From: Closterium sp. Naga37s-1
Lineage: Eukaryota; Streptophyta; Zygnematophyceae; Desmidiales; Closteriaceae
Reading direction: 5' to 3'
NCBI GenBank assembly: GCA_947471745.1
Contig: CANJKZ010000960.1
Span: forward strand, 310,001 to 374,000
DNA: 64,000 nt
Under the pieces are notes generated by a model. That model was not told the DNA's origin and searched no databases. It saw only the letters and a list, made by a program, of their open reading frames with translations. Within the stretch, counting starts at the first letter, position 1. Each line of letters starts with the position of its first letter. Both the position numbers and the translations under genes were made by a program. Below, in pieces: positions 28,501 to 41,244 of the stretch.

Positions 28501-31500
28501 TGAAACACATTGCTGGTACATGAGATTTTTCGGGAGCTGAAACACATTGCTGGTACATGAGATTTTTCGGGAGCTGAAACACATTGCTGGTACATGAGAT
28601 TTTTCGGGAGCTGAAACACATTGCTGGTACATGAGATTTTTTCGGGAGCTGAAACAGCATTGCTGGTACATGAGATTTTTCGGGAGGCTGAAACACATTG
28701 CTGGTACATGAGATTTTTCGGGAGCTGAAACACATTGCTGGTACATGAGATTTTTCGGGAGCTGAAACACATTGCTGGTACATGAGATTTTTCGGGAAGC
28801 TGAAACACATTGCTGGTACATGAGATTTTTCGGGAGCTGAAACACATTGCTGGTACATGAGATTTTTCGGGAGCTGAAACGACATTGCTGGTACATGAGA
28901 TTTTTCGGGAGCTGAAACACATTGCGGGTACATTAGATTTTTCGGGAGCTGAAACACATTGCTGGTACATGAGATTTTTTCGGGAGCTGAAACGCATTGC
29001 TGGTACATGAGATTTTTCGGGAGCTGAACACATTGCTGGTACATGAGATTTTTCGGGAGCTGAAACACATTGCTGGATACATGAGATTTTTCGGAGGTGA
29101 AACACATTGCTGGTACAATGAGATTTTTCGGGAGCTGAAACACATTGCTGGTACATGAGATTTTTTCGGGAGCTAAAACACATTGCTGGTACATGAGATT
29201 TTTCGGGAGCTGAAACACATTGCTGGTACATGAGATTTTTCGGGAGCTGAAACAGCATTGCTGTACAGTAGATTTTTCGGGAGCTGAAACACATTGCTGG
29301 TACATGAGATTTTTCGGGAGGTGAAACACATTGCTGTACATGAGATTTTTCGGGAGCTGAAACACATTGCTGGTACATGAGATTTTTCGGGAGCTGAAAC
29401 ACATTGCTGGTACATGAGATTTTTCGGGAGCTGAAACCCATTGCTGGTACATGAGATTTTTCGGGAGCTGAAACACATTGCTGGTACATGAGATTTGTCG
29501 GAGCTGAACACATTGCTGGTACATGAGATTTTTCGGGAGCTGAAACACATTGCTGGTACATGAGATTTTTCGGGAGCTGAAACACATTGCTGGTACATGA
29601 GATTTTTCGGGAGCTGAAACACATTGCTGGTACATGAGATTTTTCGGGAGTTGAAACACATTGCTGGTACATGAGATTTTTCGGGAGCTGAAAACACATT
29701 GCTGGTACATGAGATTTTCGGGGTACATTAGCAAATCTGGGAGCTGAAACACATTGCTGGTACATGAGATTTTTCGGGAGCTGAAACACATTGCTGGTAC
29801 ATGAGATTTTCGGGAGCTAAAACACATTGCTGGTACATGAGATTTTTCGGGAGCTGAAACACATTGCTGGTACATGAGATTTTTCGGGAGCTGAAACACA
29901 TTGCTGGTACATGAGATTTTTCAGGAGCTGAAACACATTGCTGGTACATGAGATTTTTCGGGAGCTGAAACACATTGCTGGTACATGAGATTTTTCGGGA
30001 GCTGAAACACATTGCTGGTACATGAGATTTTTCGGGAGCTGAAACACATTGCTGGTACATGAGATTTTTCGGGAGCTGAAACACATTGCTGGTACATGAG
30101 ATTTTTCGGGAGCTGAAACACATTGCTGGTACATGAGATTTTTCGGGAGCTGAAACACATTGCTGGTACATGAGATTTTTCGGGAGCTGAAACACATTGC
30201 TGGTACATGAGATTTTTCGGGAGCTGAAACACATTGCTGGTACATGAGATTTTTCGGGAGCTGAAACACATTGCTGGTACATGAGATTTTTCGGGAGCTG
30301 AAACACATTGCTGGTACATGAGATTTTTCGGGAGCTGAAACACATTGCTGGTACATGAGATTTTTCGGGAGCTGAAACACATTGCTGGTACATGAGATTT
30401 TTCGGGAGCTGAAACACATTGCTGGTACATGAGATTTTTCGGGAGCTGAAACACATTGCTGGTACATGAGATTTTTCGGGAGCTGAAACACATTGCTGGT
30501 ACATGAGATTTTTCGGGAGCTGAAACACATTGCTGGTACATGAGATTTTTCGGGAGGCTGAAAAACAGCATTGCTGGTACATGAGATTTTCGGGAGCTGA
30601 AACACATTGCTGGTACATGAGATTTTTCGGGAAGCGGGGGAGGCTAATAAAAACCACATTGCTGGTACATGAGATTTTTCGGGAGCTGAAACACATTGCT
30701 GGTACATGAGATTTTTCGGGAGCTGAAAAAACGCATTGCTGGTACATGAGATTTTTCGGGAGCTGAAACACATTGCTGGTACATGAGATTTTTCGGGAGC
30801 TGAAACACATTGGCTGGTACATGAGATTTTTCGGGAGCTGAAACACATTGCTGGTACATGAGATTTTTCGGGAGCTGAAACACATTGCTGGTACATAAGA
30901 ATTTTCGGGAGCTGAAACACATTGCTGGTACATGAGATTTTTTCGGGAGCTGAAACACATTGCTGGGTACATGAGATTTTTCCGGGAGCTGAAACACATT
31001 GCTGGTACATGAGATTTTTCGGGAGCTGAAACACATTGCTGGTACATGAGATTTTTCGGGAGCTGAAACACATTGCTGTACATGAGATTTTTCGGAGAGC
31101 TGAAACACATTGCTGGTACATGAGATTTTTCGGAGCTGAAACACATTGCTGGATACATGAGATTTTCGGGAGCTGAAACACATTGCTGGTACATGAGATT
31201 TTTCGGGAGCTGAAACACATTGCTGGTACATGAGAGTTTTCGGAGCTGAAACACTTGCTGGTACATGAGATTTTTCGGGAGCTGAAACGCATTGCTGGTA
31301 CATGAGATTTTTCGGGAGCTGAAACACATTGCTGGTACATGAGATTTTTCGGGAGCTGAAACACATTGCTGGTACATGAGATTTTTCGGGAGCTGAAAAC
31401 ACATTGCTGGATACATGAGATTTTTCGGGAGCTGAAACACATTGCTGGTACATGAGATTTTTCGGGAGCTTGAAACACATTGCTGGTACATGAGATTTTT

Positions 31501-34500
31501 CGGGAGCTGAAACACATTGCTGGTACATGAAGATTTTCGGGAGCTGAAACACATTGCTGGTACATGAGATTTTTTCGGGAAGCTGAAACACATTGCTGGT
31601 ACATGAGATTTTTCCGGGAGCTCGAAACACATTGCTGGTACATGAGATTTTTCGGGAGCTGAAACAGCATTGCTGGTACATGAGATTTTTCGGGAGCTAT
31701 GAAACACATTGCTGGTACATGAGATTTTTCGGAGCTGAAACACATTGCTGGTACATGAGATTTTTCGGGAGCTGAAACACATTGCTGGTACATGAGATTT
31801 TTTGAGAACTGAACGCATTGCTGGTACATGAGATTTTTCGGGAGCTGAAACACATTGCTGATACATGAGATTTTTCGGGAGCTGAAACACATTGCTGGTA
31901 CATGAGATTTTTCGGGAGCTGAAACACATTGCTGGTACATGAGATTTTTCGGGAGCTGAAACACATTGCTGGTACATGAGATTTTTCGGGGAGCTGAAAC
32001 ACATTGCTGGTACATGAGATTTTTTCGGGAGCTGAAACACATTGCTGGTACATTGAGATTTTTCGGGAGCTGAAACACATTGCTGGTACATGAGATTTTT
32101 CGGGAGCTGAAACACATTGCTGGTACATTAAGATTTTTCGGGAGTCTGAAACACATTGCCTGCTACATGAGATTTTTCGGGAGCTGAAAACATTGCTGGT
32201 ACATGCTAGTTTTCGGGAGTGAAACCATTGCTGGTACATGAGATTTTTCGGGAGCTGAAACACATTGCTGGTACATGAGATTTTTCGGGAGCTGAAACAC
32301 ATTGCTGGTACATGAGATTTTTCGGGAGCTGAAACGCATTGCTGGTACATGAGATTTTTCGGGAGCTGAAACACATTGCTGGTACATGAGATTTTCGGAA
32401 GCTGAAACACATTGCTGGTACAATGAGATTTTTCGGGAGCTGAAACACATTGCTGGTACATGAGATTTTTCGGGAGCTGAAACACATTGCTGGTACATGA
32501 GATTTTTCGGGAGGCTGAAACACATTGCTGGTACATGAGATTTTTCGGGAGCTGAAACACATTGCTGGTACATGAGATTTTTCGGGAGCTGAAACAGCAT
32601 TGCTGGTACATGAGATTTTTCGGGAGCTGAAACACATTGCTGGTACATGAGATTTTTCGGGAGCTGAAACACATTGCTGGTACATGAGATTTTTTCGGGA
32701 GCTGAAACAGCATTGCTGGTACATGAGATTTTTCGGGAGCTGAAACACATTGCTGGTACATGAGATTTTTCGGGAGCTGAAACACATTGCTGGTACATGA
32801 GATTTTTCGGGAGCTGAAACACATTGCTGGTACATGAGATTTTTCGGGAGCTGAAACACATTGCTGGTACATGAGATTTTTCGGGAGCTGAAACACATTG
32901 CTGGTACATGAGATTTTTCGGGAGCTGAAACACATTGCTGGTACATGAGATTTTTCGGGAGCTGAAACACATTGCTGGTACATGAGATTTTTCGGGAGCT
33001 GAAACACATTGCTGGTACATGAGATTTTTCGGGAGCTGAAACACATTGCTGGTACATGAGATTTTTCGGGAGCTGAAACACATTGCTGGTACATGAGATT
33101 TTTTGCTGGTACATGAGATTTTTCGGGAGCTGAAACACATTGCTGGTACATGAGATTTTTCGGGAGCTGAAACACATTGCTGGTACATGAGATTTTTCGG
33201 GAGCTGAAACACATTGCTGGTACATGAGATTTTTCGGGAGCTGAAACACATTGCTGGTACATGAGATTTTTCGGGAGCTGAAACACATTGCTGGTACATG
33301 AGATTTTTCGGGAGCTGAAACACATTGCTGGTACATGAGATTTTTCGGGAGCTGAAACACATTGCTGGTACATGAGATTTTTCGGGAGCTGAAACACATT
33401 GCTGGTACATGAGATTTTTCGGGAGCTGAAACACATTGCTGGTACATGAGATTTTTCGGGAGCTGAAACACATTGCTGGTACATGAGATTTTTCGGGAGC
33501 TGAAACACATTGCTGGTACATGAGATTTTTCGGGAGCTGAAACACATTGCTGGTACATGAGATTTTTCGGGAGCTGAAACACATTGCTGGTACATGAGAT
33601 TTTTCGGGAGCTGAAACACATTGCTGGTACATGAGATTTTTCGGGAGCTGAAACACATTGCTGGTACATGAGATTTTTCGGGAGCTGAAACACATTGCTG
33701 GTACATGAGATTTTTCGGGAGGCTGAAACACATTGCTGGTACATGAGATTTTTCGGGAGCTGAACAAACACATTGCTGGTACATGAGATTTTTCGGAGCT
33801 GAAACACATTGCTGTACATGAGATTTTTCGGGAGCTGAAACACATTGCTGGTACATGAGATTTTTCGGAGAGTGAAACACATTGCTGGTACATGAGATTT
33901 TTCGGGAGCTGAAACACAATTGCTGGTACATGAATTTTCGGGAGCTGAAACACATTGCTGGTACATGAGATTTTTCGGAGCTGAAACGCATTGCTGGTAC
34001 ATGAGATTTTCGGGAGCTGAAAACACATTGCTGGTACATGAGATTTTTCGGGAGCTGAAACACATTGCTGGTACATGAGATTTTTCGTGGAAGCTGAAAA
34101 CAGCATTGCTGTAACATGAGATTTTTCGGGAGCTGAAACCATTGCTGGTACATGAGATTTTCGGGAGCTGAAACACATTGCTGGTACATGAGATTTTTCG
34201 GGAGCTGAAACACATTGCTGGTACATGAGATTTTTCGGGAGCTGAAACACATTGCTGGTACGGGAGATTTTCGGGAGCTGAAACACATTGCTGGTACATG
34301 AGATTTTCGGGAGCTGAAACACATTGCTGGTACATGAGATTTTTTCGGGAGCTGAAACACATTGCTGGTACATGAGATTTTTCGGGAGCTGAAACACATT
34401 GCTGGTACATGAGATTTTTCGGGAGCTGAAACACATTGCTGGTACATGAGATTTTTCGGGAGCTGAAACACATTGCTGGTACATGAGATTTTTCGGGAGC

Positions 34501-36766
34501 TGAAACGCATTGCTGGTACATGAGATTTTTTCGGGAGCTGAAACACATTGCTGGTACATGAGATTTTTGGGAGCTGAAACACATTGCTGGTACATGAGAT
34601 TTTTTCGGGAGCTGAAACACATTGCTGGTACATGAGATTTTTCGGGAGCTGAAACACATTGCTGGTACATGAGATTTTTCGGGAGCTGAAACACATTGCT
34701 GGTACATGAGATTTTTCGGGAGCTGAAACACATTGCTGGTACATGAGATTTTTCGGGAGCTGAAACACATTGCTGGTACATGAGATTTTTCGGGAGCTGA
34801 AACACATTGCTGGTACATGAGATTTTTCGGGAGCTGAAACACATTGCTGGTACATGAGATTTTTCGGGAGCTGAAACACATTGCTGGTACATGAGATTTT
34901 TCGGGAGCTGAAACACATTGCTGGTACATGAGATTTTTCGGGAGCTGAAAACACATTGCTGGTACATGAGATTTTTCGGGAGCTGAAACACATTGCTGGT
35001 ACATGAGATTTTTCGGGAGCTGAAACAGCATTGCTGGTACATGAGATTTTTCGGGAGCTGAAACACATTGCTGGTACATGAGATTTTTCGGGAGCTGAAA
35101 CACATTGCTGGTACATGAGATTTTTCGGGAGCTGAAACACATTGCTGGTACATGAGATTTTTCGGGAGCTGAAACACATTGCTGGTACATGAGATTTTTT
35201 CGGGAGCTGAAACACATTGCTGGTACATGAGATTTTTCGGGAGCTGAACACATTGCTGGTACATGAGATTTTTCGGGAGCTGAAACACATTGCTGGTACA
35301 TGAGATTTTTCGGGAGCTGAAACACATTGCTGGTACATGAGATTTTTCGGGAGCTGAAACACATTGCTGGTACATGAGATTTTTCGGGAGCTGAACACAT
35401 TGCTGGTACATGAGATTTTTCGGGAGCTGAAACACATTGCTGGTACATGAGATTTTTCGGGAGCTGAAACACATTGCTGGTACATGAGATTTTTCGGGAG
35501 CTGAAACACATTGCTGGTACATGAGATTTTTCGGGAGCTGAAACACATTGCTGGTACATGAGATTTTTCGGGAGCTGAAACACATTGCTGGTACATGAGA
35601 TTTTTCGGGAGCTGAAACACATTGCTGGTACATGAGATTTTTCGGGAGCTGAAACACATTGCTGGTACATGAGATTTTTTCGGGAGCTGAAACACATTGC
35701 TGGTACATGAGATTTTTCGGGAGCTGAAACACATTGCTGGTACATGAGATTTTTCGGGAGCTGAAACACATTGCTGGTACATGAGATTTTTCGGGAGCTG
35801 AAACACATTGCTGGTACATGAGATTTTTCGGGAGCTGAAACACATTGCTGGTACATGAGATTTTTCGGGAGCTGAAACACATTGCTGGTACATGAGATTT
35901 TTCGGGAGCTGAAACACATTGCTGGTACATGAGATTTTTCGGGAGCTGAAACACATTGCTGGTACATGAGATTTTTTCGGGAGCTGAAACACATTGCTGG
36001 TACATGAGATTTTTCGGGAGCTGAAACACATTGCTGGTACATGAGATTTTTCGGGAGCTGAAACCGCATTGCTGGTACATGAGATTTTTCGGGAGCTGAA
36101 ACACATTGCTGGTACATGAGATTTTTCGGGAGCTGAAACACATTGCTGGTACATGAGATTTTTCGGGAGCTGAAACACATTGCTGGTACATGAGATTTTT
36201 CGGGAGCTGAAACACATTGCTGGTACATGAGATTTTTCGGGAGCTGAAACACATTGCTGGTACATGAGATTTTTCGGGAGCTGAAACACATTGCTGGTAC
36301 ATGAGATTTTTCGGGAGCTGAAACACATTGCTGGTACATGAGATTTTTCGGGAGCTGAAACGCATTGCTGGTACATGAGATTTTTTCGGGAGCTGAAACA
36401 CATTGCTGGTACATGAGATTTTTCGGGAGCTGAAAACACATTGCTGGTACATGAGATTTTTCGGGAGCTGAAACACATTGCTGGTACATGAGATTTTTCG
36501 GGAGCTGAAACACATTGCTGGTACATGAGATTTTTCCGGGAGCTGAAACGCATTGCTGGTACATGAGATTTTTCAGGGAGCTGAAACACATTGCTGGTAC
36601 ATGAGATTTTTCGGGAGCTGAAACACATTGCTGGTACATGAGATTTTTCGGGAGCTGAAACACATTGCTGGTACATGAGATTTTTCGGGAGCTGAAACGC
36701 ATTGCTGGTACATGAGATTTTTCGGGATAGCTGAAACCATTGCTGGTACATTTCGGGAGCTAGCAT
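22567..36766. repeat. Indel-rich zone of the satellite array
   Basis: Monomers here carry many one- or two-base insertions and deletions (recurrent forms contain GGAGGCTG, AAACAGCAT or a shortened GGAGCTG), plus partial units, for example a monomer that lost about half its length near 33,103. Clean islands occur at about 29,940-30,540, 33,120-33,720 and 34,375-34,900. The excess of indels over substitutions is unusual for natural satellite decay and could partly reflect uncorrected long-read errors. Confidence 0.8.
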
Positions 36767-38529
36767 TGCTGGTACTGAGATTTTTCGGAGCTGAAAACAG
36801 CTATTGCTGGTACATGAGATTTTTCGGAGCTGAAACGCATTGCTGGTACATGAGATTTTTCAGGAGCTGAAACACATTGCTGGTACATGAGATTTTTCGG
36901 GAGCTGAAACGCATTAGGCTGGTACATGAGATTTTTCGGAGCTGAAACGCATTGCTGGTACATGAGATTTTTTCGGAGCTGAAACGACTTGCTGGTACAT
37001 GAGATTTTTCGGAGCTGAAAACACATTGCTGGTACATGAGATTTTTTCGGAGAGCTGAAAACCATTGCTGGTACATGAGATTTTTCGTGGAGCTTGAAAC
37101 ACATTGCTGGTACATTAGATTTTTCAGGGAGCTGAAAACACATTGCTGGTACATGAGATTTTTCGGGGAGCTTGAAACACATTGCTGGTACATGAGATTT
37201 TTCGGGAGGTGAAACACATTGCTGGTACATGAGATTTTTCGGAGCTGAAACACATTGCTGGTACATGAGATTTTTCGGGAACTGAAACACATTGCTGGTA
37301 CATGAGATTTTTCGGGAGCTGAAACGCATTGCTGGTACATGAGATTTTTCGAGAGCTAAAACACATTGCTGGTACATGAGATTTTTCGGGAGCTGAAACG
37401 CATTGCTGGTACATGAGATTTTTCGGGAGCTGAAACACATTGCTGGTACATGAGATTTTTCGGGAGCTGAAACGCTTTGCTGGTACATGAGATTTTTCGA
37501 GAACTGAAACGCATTGCTGGTACATGAGATTTTTCGGGAGCTGAAACACATTGCTGATACATGAGATTTTTCGGGAGCTGAAACACATTGCTGGTACATT
37601 AGATTTTTCGGGAGCTAAAACACATTGCTGGTACATGAGATTTTTCGGGAGCTGAAACACATTGCTGGTACATGAGATTTTTCGGGAGCTGAAACACATT
37701 GCTGGTACATGAGATTTTTCGGGAGGTGAAACACATTGCTGGTACATGAGATTTTTCGGGAGGTGAAACACATTGCTGGTACATGAGATTTTTCGGGAGC
37801 TGAAACACATTGCTGGTACATGAGATTTTTCGGGAGCTGAAACACATTGCTGGTACATGAGATTTTTCGGGAGCTGAAACACATTGCTGGTACATGAGAT
37901 TTTTCGGGAGCTGAAACACATTGCTGGTACATGAGATTTTTCGGGAGGTGAAACACATTGCTGGTACATGAGATTTTTCGGGAGGTGAAACACATTGCTG
38001 GTACATGAGATTTTTCGGGAGCTGAAACACATTGCTGGTACATGAGATTTTTCGGGAGCTGAAACACATTGCTGGTACATGAGATTTTTCGGGAGCTGAA
38101 ACACATTGCTGGTACATGAGATTTTTCGAGAGGTGAAACACATTGCTGGTACATTAGATTTTTCGGGAGCTGAAACACATTGCTGGTACATGAGTTTTTC
38201 GGGAGCTGAAACGCATTGCTGGTACATGAGATTTTTCGGGAGCTAAAACACATTGCTGGTACATGAGATTTTTCGGGAGCTGAAACACATTGCTGGTACA
38301 TGAGATTTTTCGGGAGCTGAAACGCATTGCTGGTACATGAGATTTTTCGGGAGCTGAAACACATTGCTGGTACATGAGATTTTTCGGGAGCTGAAACGCT
38401 TTGCTGGTACATGAGATTTTTCGAGAACTGAAACGCATTGCTGGTACATGAGATTTTTCGGGAGCTGAAACACATTGCTGATACATGAGATTTTTCGGGA
38501 GCTGAAACACATTGCTGGTACATGAGATT
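36767..38529. repeat. Array edge with higher-order repeats
   Basis: Here monomers differ mainly by substitutions (GAAACGCATT, GGAGGTGAAAC, GAGAACTGAAAC, GCTAAAAC, GCTGATACA), and the variants recur in ordered blocks. The marker AACGCTTTGC at 37,471 recurs at 38,395, 924 bp away, or 25 monomers minus one base, with the same neighbours in the same order. The marker GGGAGGTGAA recurs at 37,721 and 37,943, exactly six monomers apart. These are nested higher-order repeat units at the divergent edge of the array. Confidence 0.85.
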
Positions 38530-40349
38530 ACCGGGCCTGAAGCGGACACCTGAGCAGACGCAACTACCTGAGGAGGCTCGGTAGTCAGTGTGTATAGACT
38601 CGACCCATGCCGACGGGTGAACGTGGCCAGGTGACGGCCCGTCCTTGTACACGTGCAGATCGACATACGCTAACCCTCAGGAGTGGTGGTAGTGACCATC
38701 GCATCATGGAAGGCAGCGGTACTCACCAAGTTCGTAGAGAACGAGGGGAGGTGAAGACCTGACAGTTAGCCGGACGGAACCGCCGGACACGGGAGAACAG
38801 TGCAGGAATGGGTAAGAACTGGGCCCCCTGAGGGGTCAGCCAGTCTGACCACAACAGGTGTAGGGAGTGGAGTGAGGGCGGTACTGTCGCGAAAGAAACA
38901 GCGGGAAGTACCTGAGTCAAGCGTAAAGGTGTGCAATGCCTCAGCAGGCGCAGTACCAGGGAGAGCAGACTCAATAGCATCTAGAGCAGCAACCTCTATA
39001 CCTGGGTCGGGCGGCACACACAGGTAATAGTCACGCTCAGCACTAACAGACAAGGCATACATAGCAGCAATGATAGCATCATAGTCAAGAGCAAAGATAT
39101 CAACTCCAGACCTAAGCAGCTCTGCCCAGCGGGGGCGCTCAGCCTCGTCACCAAACTCTGCGCGCCAAGCAACATCTAGGCGGGAGAAGCAGCGGTGCTG
39201 AGTGTGAGGCTTCCCGCATGTCTGACCAGCACGGTCACCCATGCGAATGACATACGGGCAGCTAACACTATCCCCAGACATCCCACCCTGAGCAAACAAC
39301 TTACGAAGCTGCTGGGGCGAAGGGGTATCGTTCCAACGCTGCTGCTGCTGCCTCTGGCCACTGCCAGAACCTCCCCTCTCAACAGCTCCACCCTAACTGC
39401 CACCACTCTCACTGCTGCCACTACCGCCACCCCCACCACCTCCAGCACTACCGCCACCAAAGCCCCCACTCCCGCCACCACTCCCACCGCTGCCACCACC
39501 TCCGCTACCTCCACCACCTCCACTGCCGCCCCCACTACCACCCCCGTTGCCAGCGCCACCACCCCTGCCAGCCTTGCCCTTGCTGCTGCGGCGATTCCCA
39601 CTAACAGGAGAAGCAGCCGCGACATCCGCAGCACCAAGGATGTCAACAGGAGCAGCAAAGGCGTAGGAAGGGGCAAGGGGGGAGGGGGAACAATTTTCAA
39701 AGAAGGGCGTGCGAGGAGTGCCACGAGCGGCACCTACAGCGACTATGCTAGTCTCAGCTGCAAGGAGGTGCTGCTCGAATAGGTCGACAGTGAGGGCTGT
39801 GGGGTAAAGTGCGAGAAAGTGGTCCCTGACAGCGCGAAGAGAGTCAGGGAGGCGGGTGACTATGAAGTAGAGAGTGATGTACATTGGGGGCGGGTTCCTG
39901 TCAAGGAACTCTGCTGAAAAGGCAGCGCGGTAGCGAGCGTCGCTAGTGCGAAGGTGGGTAACGAGGTCCTCTACCATGGCAAAGGCGGACAGCTCGGGAG
40001 AGAGGGCAGTAGAACGGCCTACAGTAGCAGTGGCAAGGGAGGAGTAACGGGCGACTACAGCATCGTACAGTGCTTTAGCAGTCTTGTGCTGTCTGATGTA
40101 GGCGCGTTCGGCTAACGGTAGGTGGTTGCGAACGGCTAAGCGAGCAGCAGCGTCACGGGTAAGCCACTGTGAGCGAGTCGCGCTGTCAGGTGTGGCGGGA
40201 GGGGCGAGAGAGGCTCCACACGTGTGGTCAAACAACGAAACGCTGTCTCTAGAATCGCTCAGTAGGTACAGCTGTAAATCATCGAGCCACGTATCGAACT
40301 GGATCGGACGGCCCTCATGATCGAACGTGAGTACACTGAGAGAAGCCAT
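38530..40349 (-). mobile_element. Ty1/copia fragment, gag to protease, abutting satellite
   Basis: A fossil piece of an LTR retrotransposon of the Ty1/copia superfamily. Reading on the minus strand, the gag starts at 40,349 with MASLSVLTFDHEGRP and runs through a helical capsid-like part to a long Gly/Ser-rich linker at about 39.6-39.4 kb. A Cys/His cluster (TCGKPHTQHRCF) follows at about 39.2 kb and a protease active-site motif (FTLDSG) at about 38.9 kb. Integrase, reverse transcriptase, RNase H and the 3' LTR are absent. The element stops where the 37-bp satellite starts. The coding part is broken in about three places. No partner LTR was recognised on the 5' side, so age cannot be set from LTR divergence, but it is clearly older than the element at 44.6 kb. 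Confidence 0.85.
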
Positions 40350-40435
40350 AGCGGGCAGAACAGTGCGGCGCGCAACCAACAAAGCAGCACACAGGTAGGG
40401 CGGTGCGCGAGCCCGAAGGAAGTGCGCAGGGGAGG

Positions 40436-41172
40436 GCAGGGCGGCGTACGGCTAGGGCGGCCAGCAGAAAGGGCGGCGAGCGGGCTGCCAGAGGGCAGCG
40501 CGCGGGCTGCAGGGGCGGCGAGTGGGGTGCTAGAGGGCGGCAAGCGGGCTGCAAGGGGCGGCGAGCAGCCGCAAGGGGCGGCGAGCGGGCTGCAAGGGGC
40601 GGCGAGCGGGCCGCAAGGGGCGGCGAGCGGGCCGCAAAAGGCGGTGAGCCGGCCGCAAGGGGCGGCGAGCGGGCTGCAAGGGGCGGCGCGCGGGCCGCAA
40701 GGGGCGGCGGGCGGGCTGCAAGGGGCGGCGCACGGGCCGCAAGAGGATGGCGAGCAGGCTGCTAGGGCGGCGAGCGGGCCGCAAGGGCAGCTAGTGGGCC
40801 GCAGGCGGGCGTCGAGCGGGCTGCAGGGGCGGTGCGCGGGCCGCAAGCGAGCGGCGAGCGGGCCGCAAGCAGGCAGCAAGCGGCCTGCATGGGCGGGGCG
40901 CGGGCCGCGAACGGGCGGCGAGCGGGCTGCAATGGCGGCGAGCGGGCTGCAATGGCAGCGAGCGGGCTGCAGGGACGGCGCGCGGGCCGCGAGCGGGCTG
41001 CAAACGGCGGTGCGCGGGCTGCGAGCGGGCGGCGAGCGGGCTGCAGGGGCGGCGCGCTGGCTGCAAGGGTGGTTCGCGGGCTGCTAAGGGCGGCGCGACG
41101 GGCTGCTAAGGGCAGCGCGCGGGCTGCAAAAGGGCGGCGCGACGGGCAAGCAGGGCGGCGCGCAAGGTAGGG
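40436..41172. repeat. GC-rich 21-bp minisatellite
   Basis: About 35 imperfect copies of a 21-bp unit whose best-conserved part is CGGCGAGCGGGCTGCAAGG. The unit is a multiple of three, so every frame yields a seven-residue periodic peptide (GAASGLQ-like on plus, Ala/Pro/Cys-rich on minus). I regard the long frames here as a by-product of the period. The tract lies just upstream of the gag start of the copia fragment and may belong to that element's leader or LTR, which I could not confirm. Confidence 0.85.
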
Positions 41173-41244
41173 CAGTTAGTGGGGCAGCGCTGTGGTCGGC
41201 CCTATAAAAAAATTGGTCATAAGGAAGGACATGCTCTTAAATCA

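Larger units (their letters stand above)
1..38529. repeat. 37-bp satellite array, about 1,040 monomers
   Basis: A head-to-tail tandem array with an exact 37-bp period; the monomer is positions 1-37 and starts GGGAGCTGAAACACATTG. Nothing but the repeat is present for 38.5 kb, and the array runs off the left edge, so its full length is unknown. Variation is strongly polarised. The first change appears only near 3,991, changes stay rare to about 15 kb, and they become frequent after about 22.5 kb. This is what unequal exchange or gene conversion produces when the homogenised core lies to the left and the array edge to the right. The monomer contains the short palindromes AGCT, GTAC and CATG but no long inverted repeat. 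It has no resemblance to plant telomere repeats. A centromeric, heterochromatic or neutral role cannot be told from sequence. Confidence 0.98.

Noticed and set aside
1-38529. CRISPR array
   Set aside because: Repeats are contiguous with no spacers, and the context is eukaryotic.
1-38529. Telomere or subtelomere repeat
   Set aside because: The 37-bp monomer has no TTTAGGG-like core, and the array is followed by a copia fragment and gene-bearing DNA.
21274-38666. Dozens of long minus-strand open frames encoding Cys/Ser/Pro repeats (up to 1,689 codons)
   Set aside because: They are translations of the 37-bp satellite, whose antisense strand lacks stop triplets. Frames overlap one another and differ only by phase.
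39176-39782. Thr/Ala-rich plus-strand and Leu/Val-rich minus-strand frames
   Set aside because: Shadow frames of the Gly/Ser-rich linker in the copia gag.
40317-41170. Ala/Gly/Arg-rich and Ala/Pro/Cys-rich proteins on both strands
   Set aside because: They are seven-residue periodic translations of a 21-bp minisatellite, with no non-repeat domain.
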